DNA of 64,000 bases, taken from positions 184,776,108 to 184,840,107 of the forward strand of contig OZ038380.1 of assembly GCA_964036045.1 (NCBI GenBank), read 5' to 3'. This DNA comes from Eutreptiella sp. 'Long Island Sound 2002'. Lineage: Eukaryota; Euglenozoa; Euglenophyceae; Eutreptiales; Eutreptiaceae. The notes under the pieces were generated by a model. The model saw nothing but the letters and a program-made list of their open reading frames with translations, did no database searches and had not been told where the DNA came from. This document shows positions 17,381-29,657 of the stretch, in pieces. Position numbers and translations under genes: made by a program. Each line of letters begins with the position of its first letter. The first letter of the stretch is position 1.

Positions 17381-20150
17381 GGTAGGTAGGTAGGTAGGTA
17401 GGTGCACTCGGTCCTGGAGAGGCGCCCCATGGTTCCCGCTGGGGTTGCCGCTGTGATGAACAGGAAGAGGCTCCACACTTGAAGAGGGGAGGCGACTTAC
17501 ATCCCGCTAGACCTGACTGTTGGCCCCCAACAGAGCGGCCCCGGGCAACACCGGGAGGGCTGATCCTTGCCAGTGTGACGTGCTTGTCTCGCCAGGAGGG
17601 TGCGCCCCCGTGCTTGCGCACGTCCCCTCCTTTGGGCGGAACCCTAGAGGTTCACCGGACTTCCTGGCGTATCCTGTTCCCAAGGCATGCATGCATGTTC
17701 TTGGTACTGGGGTTCCGAGGCGCTTGGGTGTCGCACGCTCCGCCCCGAGTCCCAAAGCAGCGCAGGCCTTAGGATGCAGCCTTACCCCCGGGCTCCGGAT
17801 CTCCTTTGGCCGGGTCACCTGCATGGCACGGGCTGCCTGAGTGGACGGGCTATGGACACTGGGTTTCCTACCGTTGTGTGGCGTTTGTGTTTGGGTCCGG
17901 GTTGTGCTTGGGCTCGGGTTTCGGCTGCGCCCCGCCACTCCTGGCTGGGGTGATGGGGTGTGTGTGTGTTTGCGTGCGCGCTCCGCTTGTACCCCGCCAC
18001 TCCTGGCTGGGCTGTGCGGTGTGGGTGTGTGTGCTTGGGCTCGGGTTTGGGCTCCGCCCCGCCACTCCTGGCTGGCGTGTTGGGGCCCGTGTGTGTTTGT
18101 GTGCGCGCTCCGCTTGTACCCCGACACTCCTGGCTGGGGTGTGCGGTGTGGTTGTGTGTGCTTGGGCTCGGGTTTCGGCTGCGCCCCGCCACTCCTGGCT
18201 GGGGTGTCGGGGTGTGTGTGTGCTTGTGTGCTTGCTCCGCTTGTACCCCGCCACTCCTGGCTAGGGTGTCCGGTGTGGGTGTATGTGCTTGGGCTCGGGT
18301 TTCGGCTGCGCCCCGCCACTCCTGGCTGGGGTGTTTGGGCCTGTGTGTGTTTGTGTGTGCGCTCCGCTTGTACCCCCCCACTCCTGGCTGGGGTGTGCGG
18401 TGTGGGTGTTTGTGCTTGGGCTCGGGTTTCGGATGCACCCCGCCACTCCTGGCTCGGGTGCTGGGGTGTGTGTGTGCTTGTGTGCGTGCTCCGCTTGTAC
18501 CCCGCCACTCTGGGCTGGGGTGTGCGGTGTGGGTGTGTGCGCTTGGGCTCAGGTTTCGGTTGCGCCCCGCCACTCCTGGCTGGGGTGTTGGGGTGTGTTT
18601 GTGTGCTTCTGTGCGCACCCCGCTTGTACCCCGCCATTCCTGGCTTGAATGTGTGGTGTGGGTGTGTGTGCTTGGGCTCGGGGCTCGGCTGCGCCCCGCC
18701 TCTCCTGGCTGGGGTTTTGGGGTGTGTGTGTGTTTGTGCGCGTGCCCCGCTTGTACCCCGCCACTCCTGGCTGGGGTGTGCGGTGTGGGTGTGTGCGCTT
18801 GGGCTGGGGCTTCGGTTGTGCCCTGCCGCTCCTGGCTGGGGTGTTGGGGTGTGTATGTGCTTGCGTGCGTGCTACGCTTGTACCCGCCACTCCTGGCTGG
18901 GGTGTGCGGCGCGTGTGTTTGTGCTTGGGCTCGGGTTCTGGCTCCGCCCCGCGCCTCCTGGCTGGGGTGTTGGGGTGTGTGTGTGTTTGCGTGCGCGCTC
19001 CGCTTGCACCCCGCCACTCCTGGCTGGGATTTGCGGTGTGGGCGTGTGTGTTTGGGCTCGGGTTCTGGCTGCGCCCCGCCTTTCCTGGCTGGGGTGTTGG
19101 GGTGTGTGTGTTTGTGTGCGCGCTCCGCTTGTACCCCGCCACTCCTGGCTGGGGTGTGCGACGTGGGTTTGTGTGTGTGGGCTCGAGTTTCGGCCGCGCC
19201 CCGCCACTCTCGGCTGGGGTGTTGGGGTGTGTGTGTGTTTGTGTGCGCGCTCCGCTTGTACCCCGCCACTCCTGGCTGGGCTGTGCGCTGTGGGTGTGTG
19301 TGCTTGGGCTCGGGTTTCGGCTGCGCCAGGCCACTCCTGGCTGGGGTGTTGGGGTGTGTGTGCGTTTGCGTGCGCGCCCCTCTTGTACCCCGCCACTCCT
19401 GGCTGGGGTGTGCGCTGGGGGTGTGTGTGCTTGGGCTCGGGTTTTGGCTGCGCCCCGCCACTCCTGGGTGGGATGTCGGGGTGTGTGTGCCCCTGTGTGC
19501 GCGCTCCGCTTGTACCTCGCCATTCCTGGCTGGCTGGGGTTTGTGGTGTGTGGGCTTGGTGTTGCCTGGCACCTGTTCTTGTGCCGTGGTTTGTTGCGTG
19601 TTGTGCGCGCTGCCCGGGTTTGCGGCACCCGGTGGCCGTTGTTGCTTGGCACCCGTCCGTGTGCCTTGGTTGTGGCCAGCGGCGTGCCTCTCTGGCGTGC
19701 CTGGTGGCCCCGCTTCCGTGCGCCGCGCCTCGTCCGGTCCGGTCGCTCTCGGTGCTCCGGTCGGCTTTCGCGCAGCCGTGGTGCCTTTCCCCAGCCCGGG
19801 GGCTTGCACCCCCGGCTTTACTGGGTGGCTGTCTGGGGCACGCGGAGGCCGGCCGAGAACCGGGATCATTGTGCCTGCGGCTGGCCCCTGCCGAGGCAGG
19901 CGCGCTGGGCTCGCTCCGCGTCGTACCCGTTCGGAGCCCCCCGATGGGGTTGTCTCTGGCGGGTCCCTCCGGTGTCGGTCTTGGGCTGCGTGCGCTGCGG
20001 TGGTTGGCGTGTGTGGACCCGGTCACTGACGCGTCTGGTTTCCCGTTCCGTCCGTCTTCCGACGGGGGACTCGGCCGGTTGTTTAGCTGACCGGTAGGGC
20101 AGGTAGACCGCCGATCACCTCTTGGGAAACTGAAACAACCCCCCATTACC
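17381..20150 (-). mobile_element. Minisatellite retroposon, copy 1 (minus orientation)
   Basis: Read on the minus strand it has a GC-rich leader (20150 to about 19530), a tandem array (about 19530-17880), a unique 3' part (about 17880-17404) and a tetranucleotide tail, (ACCT)n, at 17403-17381. The 3' part and tail match copy 2 (46011-46535) at high identity, including the CATGCATGCATG segment and the sequence CTAGACCTGACTG next to it. Copy 1 extends further 5' than copy 2. Its left junction falls inside the 385-bp repeat A. No TSD was found here, so the right boundary (about 20150) is approximate. Confidence 0.6.
17880..19530 (-). repeat. Dimeric 62/65-bp minisatellite array (copy 1)
   Basis: The core CCACTCCTGGCTGGGGTGT (plus strand) recurs at alternating steps of 62 and 65 bp (17936, 17998, 18063, 18125, 18190 and on), giving a 127-bp dimer repeated about 13 times. 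One half-unit carries GCGCTCCGCTTGTACCCCG, the other CTCGGGTTTCGGCTGCGCC. The array has almost no stop codons in most frames. Since 127 is not a multiple of 3, each dimer changes frame, so the very long overlapping ORFs on both strands are by-products of composition. Confidence 0.93.
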
Positions 20151-20531
20151 GGTTATTGTAGTAAAATCCCGATTTCGTGACGTTCTTGCCTTTGAAATGC
20201 CTCGCTGACGCTTTTTTGGGCCTGTGAAATCCTCTGCGTGAATCAATGATTACTTTCTTAAACTGGCAGATAACCAGCAAATTCCTGCAGTTCCTACCTT
20301 GCAACCCTGTCTCTCTCCCTGAATAAGGCATCAGCAGTGGTCTGGGGTCAGGGTTTGTAGTTGCCGTGTTGGGTTCTTGTCAGTTTTTTGTGAGATTGCA
20401 GTTTTCAGTAACCGTTCTCAAAAACTTGCACAGGAAGACACCTTTTGGACAGGCAGATGCTAGACACAAAGCAAAGACAATCCCAGAGTTCAAGTGGTAT
20501 AGTAGTTCTCTTCTTTGTATTGTGCCTGTAC
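20151..20531. other. No gene recognised
   Basis: AT-richer DNA after the retroposon. Short ORFs only. Confidence 0.4.
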
Positions 20532-20894
20532 TTAGGGTGCACAATAAACCCTTTTATCCTTGTCTTGCACGTCCAAATCAAATTGTTTTAAACGAATTTC
20601 TCCATTCCAATTGATTCCCTTGGCAAGCACCAAGTAGGCAACAGCAAGAGGACGAAGTCGTGAACGAACATTGAGCTGGACCAACTGGCTGGTCCAGTAA
20701 TACGGGTTCACATGCTTTTCAAAACGAATGCGCAAGCACACAACAGTGCACTTTTCAAATGGCAATGAATCTGAGTTCAGAAGACAGTCGTTTTTCGCTC
20801 CACACTTTTTGTTGACAAAGCGATTGTGAACACAGCGATATGCACAGCGACAGAAAATAATCAAGAGAAAATGCTGGCGTGGCAAATCGTTCAC
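20532..20894 (-). CDS. Hypothetical protein, 120 codons
   Basis: ATG-initiated minus-strand frame with balanced composition and several cysteines (CRCAYRC, KKCGAKNDC). No domain is recognised. It may be one exon of a larger gene together with the frame at 21022-21459, which has the same orientation and lies about 130 bp upstream. It is equally possible that it is not translated. Confidence 0.25.
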   Translation of the reverse strand: MNDLPRQHFLLIIFCRCAYRCVHNRFVNKKCGAKNDCLLNSDSLPFEKCTVVCLRIRFEKHVNPYYWTSQLVQLNVRSRLRPLAVAYLVLAKGINWNGEIRLKQFDLDVQDKDKRVYCAP

Positions 20895-21021
20895 GCGTCA
20901 GGCGCATTCAACCACCATGGTATGATGAATATAAATCAGATCAAGAGGAATCAACAAACATGCACCCCAATAAATAAATAAGAAAAAGACAAACAAACAA
21001 AGGTCAGGCCATCCCCCCACC

Positions 21022-21459
21022 CTACCCAGGCCTGAGCTGTTGCAGCTGAGAGATGGAAATGCCTAGCTTGATACAGTCGTCGACGATGTCCTTTGTGATA
21101 GGGCATCCTTTGCTACGCCATAAGCCACATAAATGTTTTTTCATTTTACCCGAACACAGGCTTTTAGCGCCCAACTCAGCAAGAGTGGTGGCAATATTCA
21201 GGGCCCGGTCTGCATTGCAATACGACCAAAAGTCAGACTTATGAACCAGACCTGGAATTAGTGACCTCATGGTGTACCCACAGTTGTGTGACCAAGGGTC
21301 GGGCCAGCGGTTTACATGGGACTTAACTCTGGATAACAAATCAACCGCTCTGGAGTGCAGGCGGATCCCAAGGTCCTGTTTAGGGTGGACAGTAACGAGG
21401 CATTCAAGCACCTGAATGGTGTCACCTTGTTGCTCGAACCGTAACGGCATGCTGTACAA
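21022..21459 (-). CDS. Hypothetical protein, 145 codons
   Basis: ATG-initiated frame with protein-like composition: an N-terminal block of alternating hydrophobic and charged residues, then NRWPDPWSHNCG and a SDFWSYCNADRALNIAT segment, and a Lys/Cys-rich end. The RWPD-W block followed by an FWS block looks like a conserved element core. I suspect a C-terminal fragment of a mobile-element protein but cannot assign a family. No introns or polyadenylation site can be placed. Confidence 0.4.
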   Translation of the reverse strand: MYSMPLRFEQQGDTIQVLECLVTVHPKQDLGIRLHSRAVDLLSRVKSHVNRWPDPWSHNCGYTMRSLIPGLVHKSDFWSYCNADRALNIATTLAELGAKSLCSGKMKKHLCGLWRSKGCPITKDIVDDCIKLGISISQLQQLRPG

Positions 21460-21756
21460 CTGTTGCAGGCTCTCTGCTCTCTACAGTGTACCTAAGAGCA
21501 GTAGACTCTATCAGTGATCTTTGGGCTTGGAACATAAGCCAAATATGAGCAAATATCCTAGTGCTCTAGGATCTCGAAGCTCTGAGGGGTCTAGTAGAGA
21601 TCCTCCAGAAAGCTTCTGAGAGGCCCAAATGCGCTGACTTATTAGACCCCCTTCCTAAGCTTCATGCACATTCACTAAGAATGTTAATGAAAAGCTGATA
21701 ATCTAACATAAGGAGGGGTATGGGCATAGAGAAAGCTCATATTGAACGTTCCAAGT
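21460..21756. other. No gene recognised
   Basis: Upstream of the 145-codon ORF. AT-rich, without motif. Confidence 0.35.
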
Positions 21757-22140
21757 GTCTATTGTAGTGTCTTACTACCCCCTTCCTAGAGGTAAAGAAA
21801 GATATATCTCCACCTAAGAGGGTAAAGTTCTAAGTCTTGAGTATGGAAGGGCTCAAAATGAAACATGAGAAACACGAAGCAAAAAGCTAGCATACAAAGT
21901 ATCAACAATGATAACCTAAATCTTCAGGCAAACAATGAGGGTATGGGTAATACACCTGGATGTAGACGTATAAATTATAATGAGCTATACGGAAAATCAA
22001 TCACAATCGAGAATGAAATGCAACATGCGGGTTAAACTGGAATTTCAAGCTCTGCCCAAGCTGTCTATTGACATGACTGGTCTTCGTCATCCAAAGAGAG
22101 GATATACCACCTTACTCAATTGATGCGTTACATGTGGCTA
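21757..22140 (+). repeat. Direct repeat copy B (384 bp)
   Basis: Partner of 16996-17380. This copy is not followed by the retroposon tail and so may preserve the sequence that originally followed GTGGCTA at that site. Confidence 0.85.
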
Positions 22141-24286
22141 CCTAATGCAATGGATGCATTGTGGTACCTATTTGATGCAATGGGTATCGTGGCCTGCATC
22201 ACATGGACAGAGAAAGCAAGGCAGCATCAGTAGTGACCAACTGTTGATTAGTTTAGCGGGTAGGTATAGCTCATAGTGTGTGGGGGGGGTGGCAGTCACG
22301 ATGAGTAGACATCATCTGACCGGGATCTGCTCTTTCTTATCCCGGCCATGGGGATTGATCCATCTGGGGGTATGGGGATTTATACTAATACTTCAACCAA
22401 AAAAACGTTGAAAGATAGAGTCCGTCCTTACCAACCTTTTACTCATACTCTCTGGCTGTCTCTACAACAAAGCTGAAACATCAGTTACATAACATGCCTA
22501 GAAATCATGTACAAAAGAATCAATATTCCATCACGGCAGCATAAAGCAATATGCATCGCGATCCTATTGGGTTACATACAGCATTATGTACCATGATCCT
22601 CAATAGGACATAGCCCACAGGAATTCAATGAGATATGAAGCTGGCGGGAATACTGATTTGTGTAAACATGTCCTAAATGACTTAGATCACCAATGCAAAC
22701 AATCTGCATGAAAGGTTGAAAATGTAGAAGTGTGTTCATCATGTAAATTCAGATTAAGAAGATGTATGGGTAGTGGCAAAGAGCTAAAGATGACAAAACC
22801 AATGAACTGTATGTGAATGTAGGGATTGGGTTCACGGGTACGGGTGGGTTGGTCCCCTGGGGTTGGTTGGAAATGAAGTAGGTAAGTAATAAGAGAAAAA
22901 AAGTTGAAAGGTCGGATCTTTCATAGAACGCCGTTCAGGTCTAGTCCGAGCCAACGGATATCCTATGTGTGTACACTACTGGGGGGTCGCCACTGCCTCA
23001 TACGCGAAATGTATCATTGTCAGGTTGTCTCAGATAAGTAGAAGTAGTAATTCTCCGAAAAATGCTATCGTTGTTAAAGTGTGTTCTGTACCTTACCGGA
23101 AGACCAATTACGGCGAGCCCCTTGCCCAGCAGATGGTTGTACAAAGCCATCAGTGCGGCGGCCTGTCTTCCTACATGAAGAGTGAATTCCACTCAACTGA
23201 ATTGCAGGATTCAGGCGATCCTCGTGGAGCTTAACTGCGTCATTTATCTCTACTGCAAGAGAAGGGGTCTATCCCACTGCAGGGAAAGTACTTATCTACC
23301 CGCACGAGGGTAGAAGCCCATTACTGTAGGCTTTCGATGCCTTTTGATAATCCTTTGCAATGAGCCTACCGTGGTGCACCGCTGGTCTCGGCGGCTACCG
23401 GCGTAGGACTCTTCACTAACACATCGCGGAATGCATTAGCCAAGTCACAGGCTAAGTGACGAAGCTTAAACCTGTTCACTCGTGTTACACAACAAAGGTG
23501 TGGCGGGGTGAGACCAATGCCGGCCCCTGTTAGCGGACACTGACTATCTATACGAAGGAAATGACTTAGAAATTGGCTCGTAGGCAAAAATTTGTTGGAT
23601 GTGGTACTACAGCAATTCCTCAGAGTGTGATATCCAAAGAAAGCAAATGGAATAATCAAATGACGCATGGTATGTGTCTGTGTGTGTGCCGTATGTGTGG
23701 TGTGATGAGGGAGGGAATGTGTAAGAGAAATCCAATTAGGTCTGTCATGAATATGAAGTGTTGTTGGGGGGGGTAAAGAATGTGATGTGGTAGTCAGTAG
23801 ACACTCAATTGAGCACTCCCAAACCCGGTAATTGAGGCTGTACCAGGTGATCTAGCGAAAGTTAACGAAGCGGAACGTACCCGAAGTGGTTCGGTGCCCT
23901 TCGTAGTTCAATGAGCACCTTTTGCTCAATAGACCCCGAGTTGTGGATCGCAGCGACGAACAATCAATTCGTATCCACTCAACTTTTGTTGATTAACTGC
24001 ACGTTGTGAGGAATGAATCTCTTTTCCATACCTCGCGATCATTGACCTAGGCCATTTGGTCTAAAGAGCTGGTTTATCCTCAAATTTGCTCGGGTGTGAG
24101 CGGAAGGCGGAAGAGAAGACTCAATGCAGGAGCACCCAAGTGAAACATTAAAAAACCGCACTCGACCAAACCATTGGCATTGACCTCTCTCAGGGTCCTT
24201 GTGACCAACCTTCGATGAGAGAGGTTAGCGGTGGTAATTGGTCGCGGAAGAAGCTTGCAAAACTTACTTACTCTTGCTTACTTACT

Positions 24287-24314
24287 CTAGCTAGCTAGCT
24301 AGCTAACTAGCTAG
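24287..24314. repeat. (GCTA)n microsatellite
   Basis: Seven imperfect units of CTAG/GCTA. The tetranucleotide type resembles the GGTA tail of the retroposons, but no retroposon body adjoins it. Confidence 0.8.
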
Positions 24315-25404
24315 TGTAGAAGATGCATTCACTTTTATGGTTTTAGTCCTAGTGCTAACGGTTGAGTGCTAACTCAACTTAATGTCTCCGGTCCTCCCCC
24401 TGTAGGGCAGGGTGGTGAGGAGAAGTGCCGCAAGGCGCTGGTGCTGTAATAGTGGTAACCATTCCAGTAGGTGCACCCCACATAGTTCAATGTAGTTCCG
24501 AGCACGGTCCGTGCCCTCTCTTGGGTTGCTGAGACTCTGCATAGACTACATGACTTCTGGTCACGGTCCGCCACTCATGCGTGTGCTGGGACCCTTTCCG
24601 GAAGCCTGAATTTGTCAAGGTGTTTCATTTGAGCACAATTGCATTTGAGCTAGGAAGTGATTTGTCCTCATTTCACTCTACCATGCATCTCATCGTTCAC
24701 TGCATGCAAGCGTTTGACTAGTGACGTATTCTACTCTCCATTCGGATTGCATTTCATTTCTTTCGTTCAGAAAGGTCACTCATTCATTGCATTTCACTTT
24801 GCAAATCTTACATTTCATACTCATTGCATTACTTCCTTATTGCAAGGGCTTGCCCATAACGCTCAACACCTCGTCCTCGGTGCCCTATTTCACCGCGCGG
24901 CCCAAACTCCGTCTGCGCGGCTACCGGGACAATGTCCAACTCGTGGGCCCTACGCAGGTTCGGGTACCCTGTAATCAGGGCCTTACGTTTGGAGGAGTCT
25001 CCGAGCGGATAGGACGGTGAAGGTGGCGGTCGCAAGCGGGCTGTTAACGGTTGTGGCCAAGTTTGTTTTGTGGCCGAAAAAAAAGACAACAAAAATGTTT
25101 CACTATTTATTGTGTGCCTAAGTAATTCTAAGGTGTCTACCTTTCCACCTAGGCTAAGCCTAGTCAGAATGAATCAAAACTGATGCAAACAATCACAAAC
25201 TGCAATATCATACAATCATTCAAGGTTAGAAGACCAAAGATTCGCGAATGGTTTTGCCAAACATTTATGCAAAAAACCTGTTTTTCCTTGAAAATGCCCA
25301 AGTTCTGCAGCACGTTTCTGTACTATGTTGCTGAGATGTCAGAAAAAGAACATCTGCACTGTGTAGGGCGTGTGCTCAGGTTTTCGAAACATATTTGATG
25401 TTGC

Positions 25405-25990
25405 CCGAACTCATCATAGGCTCAGAGAAATAGAACTTGGGGGGGAGACATGAATCTCAAGTGTAACACATGCTGAAAAAGGATCAGAAAGACATTAGAA
25501 AACCGAAGTTTTTCACTGTCATTCCATTTATAATCACGTCCAAGGATATATATCTGCAACCTAGACACCAATACCCTTCCAAACGAGCTTTGATGACTCC
25601 GCCACTCACCATAGGCTCTGAGAAAGGTCCGAATCTTGTAGCACCATGACCTCAAATTTTGAAAACATGCTTTCATGTACCAAGTTGACCACCATGGGAA
25701 AAATCTATTCTTGACCACAGAAATTCAAAGTGAAAATGTTTTCAAACTCCATGCTCCAGTGTTTGTAAAACACCTTGGTTCAGGTTCCGACTCACCCTGG
25801 TCGCAGAGAAATGATTAAACCTCCAAAACCATTTTCCATGATTTTTCACCAAGTGGTTTGTGTGGTAACTTGCTGCAATTTTACCATAGCCATTCTTATT
25901 TTCTGAAAATAAAAACGACTCAAGATTAGAAAGCACATACTTCAGTGTTGTTTAGAAAAATTATGTCGAGCCTCAAACCTTTTTTCTCTA
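25405..25990. repeat. Degenerate tandem repeat, about 190 bp
   Basis: A marker close to CTCACCATAGGCTCTGAGAAA appears at about 25412, 25607 and 25793 (steps of 195 and 186 bp), with a weaker TTTCTCTAGGAG version near 25983. Sequence between markers shares CAAATTTTGAAAACATG-like blocks. It is an old, nucleosome-length satellite remnant. Confidence 0.5.
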
Positions 25991-27847
25991 GGAGATATGA
26001 AGGAAGCATAAAAGGCACTTTTGAGGAGTTTTGGAGGTGTGGTTCATGGGTGACTTTGTTGGAGATGACAAAAATGAAACAAAAATCTTTCCCAAAAAAG
26101 TGAAGTGCGGGATAGAAGCGTACAACTGTCTACTTTCGAAAAACACTTGGTTCGAATTTCTTCAGCGCAGTGGCGCGAAGATATGGGTAAAATACCAAAT
26201 CTCATTTTTGGGTGTTTTAGAGGGTTGTGCAAAAGGTGATTCATGAGCCATCTTAAAAAAATCACAGAAAAGAGACTTTCCGAGTTAAAACAAGATGAAA
26301 GACGCATTTGGAAGCTCACGCTCTCTGGCCATGAGGCAACGGAAACTGGGCTCGCATACGCCCCCGTGTCACAGGCGCATGCTCATAACCACATTGCCCA
26401 GTGTTTTCCTTGCTGCACTGCAGCGCAGACCAGTTCTGTACCACACCAGGCTTCCTTTGGGGAGGTTACCCATCATAGGTGTTGAAAAGAGCAGGCCCTT
26501 CCTACTAGCCTATGATCACCATCCCGAAAAGGGTGTTGTGCTATGCTTTATGAACAAAGAATTTGTATTGCCTTTCTCTGAAGCTTCCTGAGGGTGGTGT
26601 GAGGGCATAGCAAGTGAGTGAACCTTTTGCAACCCCATTAATGGGGCCTCAAAAAGGAAAACACATTGTGTGACAAGCTAAACCATCATGCTTGAACGGG
26701 TAATCTTCTCACTTCTTGCTCGCCAACACAATGCCTCTCAATGTTCTCCTCTTACTCATAGGTGATGTGTCTTGCCAGTGCAGCTACCACCGACTGCCAA
26801 ATATTCGCGCACATATGTGGGCCAAAGGGAATGCGCACAAAGTACACTAAACTAGAATGCGCATTTGCTGAGACCTAATACACACTGTAGTGCAACCATC
26901 AAAATGCAGTGGAAAATAGTAGGAAAATTCGTTTGAACTTTTTTGACCAAATTCTTCACCACGTTTTACTAGACAACCAACTTTTTTACGACCTTCCACT
27001 AGTGAAGAAAAAAACCTTGTTTTGTCCAATTACCAGTCATGGTGCAATACGTACAGTTGCTAGTTCCATATGGCAACCCGTAGCGACCTTAGCGGTGGGA
27101 CACCAGGTCAACAAAACACAATGTAGTCTTTGTGGCCATCAATTAGACTGGCCCAGCCTATATAATACAAAAGCATTCATGGTAGGCCACCTATGCAAAA
27201 GATTAACTCTATACCATAGGAGACCGAAACGTTTCACCCCTTTGGCACTCCGAATGAGGTGGCAGCATGAAGGCAATGTGGAATGGTAAGCCATGTATCA
27301 AAAGGCAATTGCAACAAAAGAATTCAAAGGGGGGTGTCCGGACTCCCTTTACTTTTGCATGTATTGGTAGACGACACACTGAAAGCCTAGGTCTCTTCTT
27401 TTAACGTGTGGTTCATGAGGTGGAGACAAGGATGGCATGGGTGCCCGGGACCACCAGCGCCCCTGGTGGAGGCCTGTGGCTGACGGATCAAACCCCTCAG
27501 AAGGTGGTTAAATGTCTGAGTCTGGGTATGGGAACAAATTCAACAGGTGGGGAACGATAAGGCCGTGGATTGGGAACATACGCAGCTTTGACCCCGGGCG
27601 CCGCTACTCAGTGGCAGACCGGTCTTAATTGCGTTCATGACTGGCAATTTGGACTCCGACGAGGGTGAGGAGAACGGCTTCACGGCCCAACGCTTTCCTC
27701 CGGACAAGTCTGACACAAACACCCCAAGGGACCAGCTATGCATTTTTTTTTAAACTTGTGACCGAAGTTCCACCAAGTCTTCATTGAGAGTACACGCAGT
27801 AGGTCATGGGTCAGTGATAGGGCCGGTTTCGGGTTCGAGATAGGCGA

Positions 27848-28054
27848 GTGCTATGCTTTCCTACCCTGCTTCGGCGGGATGGAGGGAGGAACGAGTCCTA
27901 CGCCTTGCCCCACCCCTGTTGCCCCGTGTGCACGGGTGTGTACGTCCTTCTGGACCAGCGATACAGGGTTAGATGGAAGGGGTTCGCTGCCGCCCGGGAC
28001 TCTAGGGAGCCTCCGAGCAGTTCTGTACCAAGATACATAAAATGTTTCGATTGA
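27848..28054 (+). pseudogene. Chromodomain relic of a gypsy element
   Basis: The frame ends YRVRWKGFAAARDSREP, then SSVPRYIKCFD and a stop. This follows the chromodomain pattern 'Y-V-W-G ... D-WEP ... I--F' at the C-terminus of gypsy pol, with Trp replaced by Arg before EP. There is no LTR, RT or integrase nearby, so it is a small isolated remnant, distinct in sequence from elements 1 and 2. Confidence 0.4.
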
Positions 28055-29657
28055 TTGTCTTTGCAAGAAGGGCATCAATGTGCATATCAAGGATATGTTT
28101 TGATGCTTTTGGTGCGGAGTCATGATGCCTTTATTCGCATTTTTGTGATGTTTTTTTTTTTTGTGATCAAGTTGCCTGGAGGTGGGTGAGTGCTGCTTTA
28201 TAGCCTCGGGTATGAGCGATGCACTTATGCCATTAGCCTCCATATACGTCTTTGTATATTTTTTGCATTGACGTCGCCATCGACGACGTTGTTTACCTAT
28301 TCTTGATTTCCTCTGTCATCGTCGTGCCCACGTGGAGACCGAACGGCGATGGAGAACTTGTTTGTGCTACCCCCCCCCCCCGAAGGAACTCTAGGCTAAG
28401 TCAAGTGTGCAGCCACGGCAAACAGAACAAAGCGCAGAATGAAAATGGGCTCGTCATTGGCCTAAAAGACCATAGGTACCTTTCTGTCAAAACGTAAGAC
28501 GCAAAGATGTGTGCGGGTAGGCCACAAAGATGCAAAAAAGTGAGCATGCAGCGGTAGGCAGTGTGCCGACACTAAGCATTACCCAATGGACCTGTAAATT
28601 TGACCTGGGTACTGAGTTTATATGATAAGAAAAGATGATGGGCCCTCCCCCCGGGGATTTCCCCCTACCGGAATTCGCGTGGAGGGGCTCAGCAACGGTG
28701 TTTGGGCCGATAATATAGGAAAGTCGTGGCACCAGTTCGCATAGTGTGTGTTACACGATCCTGCATGTGGCATATGCCACGATGCATATGTTTTGTTGGA
28801 CCATATACTGTGAACTTGGATCCAACGATGTATCTTTGTTGCAAGATCCGGGGAAACCGGGAGAATTGCAGCCCGTTTTCGGCAAAGGTGGCTACCACGA
28901 GGCTAGTCGCCTATGCCGAATGTTCGAGTTCGAGAATCCAAGCTGGAGTAAATCGAGAGATTAGTAGAACGTTAAGGTCTAGGATTATAGCCCTTTCTCT
29001 AAAGGTGGGCTCTGTGATGGTTTCCGGATTTTTCCTGGCCATTTTGGGCATTTGACCCCAAAAATGATCCTATTTGTGAATTCCCATGAGAATCACGCAT
29101 GTGCCGTAGCACAGCAACATCCTTCCCCTATTGCCCCATCAATTTGGATTCCAATTTTGAGCTCTAGGGACACCAATACCACCATCCCAAGAGTTTGGCA
29201 TTGTATAAAGGTACAAATTTCGTGTTTTCTGGTCTCCCCTCGTCCAATGCGTTGCGACTCTCTCAAGAAAAGTACGTGGACTTGAGGAGACCAAGCGTGG
29301 TGCCTGGCTGGCAATTGCTTGTAGCTGCCTTGAGCCTTCCAAATCAACAAAATTCGATGATATGGGTCAAAATTGTCCTTTCCCTCCAAATTTGACCCTC
29401 TGAATTTTCTTGTTTGTTTCCAACTAAGGATCCATGGGCAGGGGCGAAGCGATGTTATGAATACATTCTCCCCCGTTGCGTGCCTCTACAATTGAGGCCA
29501 TTGATCCATCTTAGGCGGCTCTCTCCGCACCCCGCCCGAGACCCAAAGAGCATTCCGGCAAAAATGTAAAAAAGGGGTGTGAAAAATGAAGATTGAAATT
29601 CCCCGTTTTCGGCTTCTTGAAAACCATAGCCGAACACCCGGCTTTCCCTAAAATACT
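28055..29657. other. No gene recognised
   Basis: Short frames on both strands without motifs. A run of 12 C lies at 28370-28381. Confidence 0.35.

Larger units (their letters stand above)
22141..27847. other. Long non-coding stretch, no confident gene
   Basis: Over 5.7 kb I find only short frames without motifs. It holds a TGCAATGGATGCATTG-type simple duplication at 22145-22190, a GCTA microsatellite and a degenerate repeat of about 190 bp (both listed separately). Frames at 26295-26591 and 26909-27289 are the longest but show no domain. The stretch 22940-24050 has uniform base composition but matches no RNA I recognise. Confidence 0.4.

Noticed and set aside
17815-20090. ORFs of 680-750 codons on both strands
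   Set aside because: They arise from the stop-poor 62/65-bp minisatellite. Several frames are equally open and the phase drifts with each 127-bp dimer.
22940-24050. Possible ribosomal or organellar RNA fragment
   Set aside because: The composition suggested it, but I could not match any conserved rRNA or tRNA block.
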